A stretch of 64,000 nt of DNA from JBBDYH01 sp040901795 (GTDB lineage Bacteria > Planctomycetota > Planctomycetia > Pirellulales > JALHPA01): contig JBBDYH010000067.1 of the NCBI GenBank assembly GCA_040901795.1, positions 62,001 to 126,000 on the forward strand, written 5' to 3'. Below are positions 62,064 through 64,000 of the stretch, in pieces. The first letter of the stretch is position 1; the number at the start of each line of letters is the position of its first letter. The translations under genes were made by a program, and so were the position numbers. Under the pieces are notes generated by a model. That model was not told where the DNA came from and made no database searches. It saw only the letters and a list, made by a program, of their open reading frames with translations.

Positions 62064-62168
62064 AATGACCCATGTCCAATGACCAAAACGACGCTTGCCC
62101 TCGCCCATTGGTCATTGGGGCTTGGTCATTGGTCATTCGTTAGTCATTCGGATTTCGTCATTCGGATT
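62064..62168. repeat. Heptad repeat arrays with mixed cores
   Basis: Units AATGACC, CATGTCC and AATGACC at 62064-62084, then nine consecutive 7-bp units in one phase at 62106-62168. These change smoothly from CATTGGT to CATTCGT to TCGGATT. The best example in the window that different heptad cores share a single register. Confidence 0.9.
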
Positions 62169-62295
62169 TTTTGTTCCCCCTGGCGTTTGCCGGGGGTTTG
62201 TGTTTTATAGGGATTGCACGATGGAACGCTGCTGACCGTGAACGCTAGACTTGATCATCCTTCCAGATGCTGACGCCTGACCCTCGACTTCTCCC

Positions 62296-63531
62296 TTGAA
62301 ACAATCGTTTTATAACCACACGTACGACAACGGCCTGATCCTGGTCGCCGAATCGATGCCGTCGCTTGAATCGGCGGCGCTGTCGATCCTGCTCCCTGCC
62401 GGTTGCGGATACGATCCGGCGGACCGCCTCGGCCTGAGCACGATGACCTGCGAAATGGCGCTGCGCGGCGCGGGAACGCGCGACAGTAGGCAGTTTATCG
62501 AAGACTTGGAGAACCTGGGCGTGCAACGCGGCGAATCCATCTCCGCGAGCCATGCCAGCTTCAGCGCCGCCACGCTTGCCAGCAACCTGCCGGCCACGCT
62601 GGCGATCTATGCCGACCTGCTGTTGCGGCCGCATCTACCCGCGGACCAGCTCGAGGCCGGACGAATGGTGGCGATTCAAGAGTTGCGCTCGATCGAAGAT
62701 GATCCGTCGCACAAGGTCATGCTCGAAACGCGCCGTCGCCACTATCCCGAACCTTGGGGACGTCCCAGCGAAGGCGAGATGACCGCGCTGGAAGCAATTA
62801 CCATCGACGAGGTTCGCGAATACTATCGCGGCCTGTACCGACCCAACGGAACGATCCTTGGCGTGGCCGGCAACATCGACTGGCCGCTGTTGCAGGATCT
62901 TGTGGGCAATCTGTTCAGCGAATGGAAACCAATCGACCTGCCACCAGTCGCAACGGGCAATCGCGGCGCGAAACTCGACCATTTGTCGCACGAGTCGAAT
63001 CAGACACAGATCGGCATCGCTTATTCCAGCGTACCGTTCAGCCACCCGGATTACATCCAGGCCTCGGGCGCCGTCGGCGTATTGAGCGGCGGTATGAGCG
63101 CGCGGCTGTTTACCGAAGTCCGCGAAAAACGCGGCCTGTGCTATTCGGTCTACGCGAGCTATCACACGCTCAAGGACCGCGCATGTGTGATGTGCTATGC
63201 CGGCACCTCGGCCGAGCGCGCGCAAGAAACGCTCGACGTGACGTTGGGCGAGCTGCGGCGGCTGGCGCGGGGGGTCGAACCGCACGAGCTCGATCGGCTC
63301 AAAGCGCGCGTCAAGAGCGGCTTGATTATGCAACAGGAGTCGAGCTCGGCGCGGGCAGGCTCGATCGCCCGCGAGTGGTATCATCTCGGCCGCGTGCGCT
63401 CAATGGAAGAGATCGGCCGGCTGGTGGAGTCGCTCAGCAGCGACAGCCTGGGTCGGTATTTGGCGGCCAACCCACCGGGTGACTTTACGATCGTCACGCT
63501 GGGGCCCGCGCCGCTGGATGTGACACAATGA
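62296..63531 (+). CDS. M16 peptidase-family protein lacking the HxxEH site
   Basis: A 411-residue M16 (pitrilysin/MPP-like) subunit starting at TTG 62296. The N-terminal motif that should read HxxEH is degenerate (GLSTMTCEMALRGAG), so it is probably the non-catalytic partner. The C-terminal family segment SGGMSARLFTEVREKRGLCY with YASYHT is intact and would bind substrate. It pairs with the catalytic M16 gene that starts at 63689, a two-subunit arrangement seen in many bacteria. Confidence 0.88.
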   Translation: MKQSFYNHTYDNGLILVAESMPSLESAALSILLPAGCGYDPADRLGLSTMTCEMALRGAGTRDSRQFIEDLENLGVQRGESISASHASFSAATLASNLPATLAIYADLLLRPHLPADQLEAGRMVAIQELRSIEDDPSHKVMLETRRRHYPEPWGRPSEGEMTALEAITIDEVREYYRGLYRPNGTILGVAGNIDWPLLQDLVGNLFSEWKPIDLPPVATGNRGAKLDHLSHESNQTQIGIAYSSVPFSHPDYIQASGAVGVLSGGMSARLFTEVREKRGLCYSVYASYHTLKDRACVMCYAGTSAERAQETLDVTLGELRRLARGVEPHELDRLKARVKSGLIMQQESSSARAGSIAREWYHLGRVRSMEEIGRLVESLSSDSLGRYLAANPPGDFTIVTLGPAPLDVTQ

Positions 63532-63550
63532 AGAATGAACGACACACACC

Positions 63551-63614
63551 GTAGCGGAGCTCGCCAGAGTTCCGGCTCTTCGACTGTGACCGGAAGTCTG
63601 GCGACTTCCGCTAC
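63551..63614. repeat. Paired inverted palindromic element, family A
   Basis: The left element begins GTAGCGGAGCTCGCCAGAGT (63551) and the right element (63590-63614) is its inverted counterpart, complement starting GTAGCGGAAGTCGCCAGACT. It lies between the two M16 genes and could attenuate transcription of the second. Confidence 0.85.
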
Positions 63615-63622
63615 ATCAGGCC

Positions 63623-63671
63623 ATTCATCATACGGACTGGATTCGTCATTCGGATTTCGTCATTCGGATTT
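63623..63671. repeat. Heptad repeat array (CGTCATT/CGGATTT)
   Basis: Seven 7-bp units in one register, ending CGTCATT, CGGATTT, CGTCATT, CGGATTT. The last units match those of 62148-62168. The array ends 17 bp before the TTG start of the second M16 gene. Confidence 0.9.
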
Positions 63672-63688
63672 TTCCGCGAGGTTCTCTC

Positions 63689-64000
63689 TTGAATTTTCAA
63701 ACGACGACGCTCGAAAACGGCCTCGAAGTCATCGCCGAGTGCGATGACGCGGCGTATTCCACCGCGCTGGGGTTCTTCGTGAAAGCCGGCGCCCGCGACG
63801 AGACCGATGCGGTCTCGGGCGTAAGTCATTTTCTCGAGCACATGGCATTCAAGGGAACGCCGCGCCGCACGGCCGACGACGTGAACCGCGAGTTCGACGA
63901 GATGGGCGCCGACTACAACGCCTTCACCAGTGAAGAGAGCACCGTTTATCACGCCGCCGTGCTGCCCGAGTATCAAGCCCGCGCTGTGGAACTGTTAGGC
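63689..64000 (+). CDS. Catalytic M16 peptidase (partial, N-terminal 104 residues)
   Basis: Starts at TTG 63689 with GCGAGG upstream and runs off the right edge. The visible part reads LNFQTTTLENGLEVIAE and then GARDETDAVSGVSHFLEHMA, with the zinc-binding HxxEH motif intact (HFLEH), followed by FKGTPRRTADDVNREFDEMG. This is the N-terminal domain of an active M16 zinc protease, partner to the inactive homolog just upstream. Confidence 0.93.
   Translation, partial: MNFQTTTLENGLEVIAECDDAAYSTALGFFVKAGARDETDAVSGVSHFLEHMAFKGTPRRTADDVNREFDEMGADYNAFTSEESTVYHAAVLPEYQARAVELLG

Noticed and set aside
62064..62168. Possible CRISPR array
   Set aside because: Units are 7 bp, contiguous and degenerate, with no spacers and no cas genes in the window.

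Overview
This is a high-GC chromosomal window from a bacterium that looks like a planctomycete. The evidence is two secreted proteins combining a dockerin-like EF-hand pair with a PEP-CTERM tail, an excisionase-type HTH fused to a receiver-like domain, an N-terminal NPYxxP membrane protein, an orphan FlgI-like protein fused to HEAT-like repeats, frequent GTG/TTG starts and many short intergenic palindromes. No rRNA, tRNA, CRISPR array, prophage or intact insertion sequence was seen.

Layout. 1-2.6 kb: a DUF3179 membrane protein (cut by the left edge) divergent from a tandem YHS-like metal-binding protein and a small membrane protein. 2.6-10.6 kb: an ECF sigma factor, zinc-finger anti-sigma, RND pump and membrane-fusion protein on the minus strand, with a divergent TolC-like gene split by a frameshift. 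10.7-15.2 kb: YqgE/AlgH, RsgA, an FHA protein, a YhcC-type radical SAM protein and an ornithine cyclodeaminase-family protein. 15.2-25.1 kb: a PEP-CTERM protein, a degenerate response regulator, SMC and the FlgI-like lipoprotein. 25.6-33.7 kb: a thiol-disulfide protein, yidD-rnpA, mutS, fliG, a QueD-like protein, a CitG-family protein and a small phosphatase. 33.7-40 kb: small membrane and hypothetical genes, a truncated FtsY N-domain and the second PEP-CTERM paralog. 40-50.3 kb: a haloalkane dehalogenase-like hydrolase, polyphosphate kinase, a CehA/McbA-like protein, an orphan HicB, a class II DnaJ, a phosphatase-cytochrome fusion and a YdeP-type molybdopterin oxidoreductase. 50.6-55.3 kb: a His-rich secreted peptide, an NtrC-type sigma-54 activator, a GNAT-like protein, a RelE-type toxin-antitoxin pair and a HAD hydrolase. 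55.4-61.1 kb: a TroA/Ytg-type metal ABC operon. 61.5-64 kb: a GNAT enzyme and a pair of M16 peptidases, the second cut by the right edge.

The strongest candidate for a new system is at 55.4-61.1 kb. The TroA-like binding protein, ATPase and two permeases form a tightly spaced operon, and both permeases end in a DtxR/MntR-like winged-helix plus metal-sensing domain. This recalls the chlamydial YtgCR permease-repressor fusion, but doubled. The operon's sigma-70 promoter is bracketed by two palindromes of the form TTTTGA-N4-TCAAAA. A third, near-identical site precedes the next gene, a Cys-rich putative outer-membrane beta-barrel protein. I infer a self-encoded, metal-responsive regulon.

A second notable pattern is intergenic: about a dozen loci carry degenerate tandem repeats with a strict 7-nt period (8 or 9 nt at two loci), next to at least four families of paired inverted palindromes.
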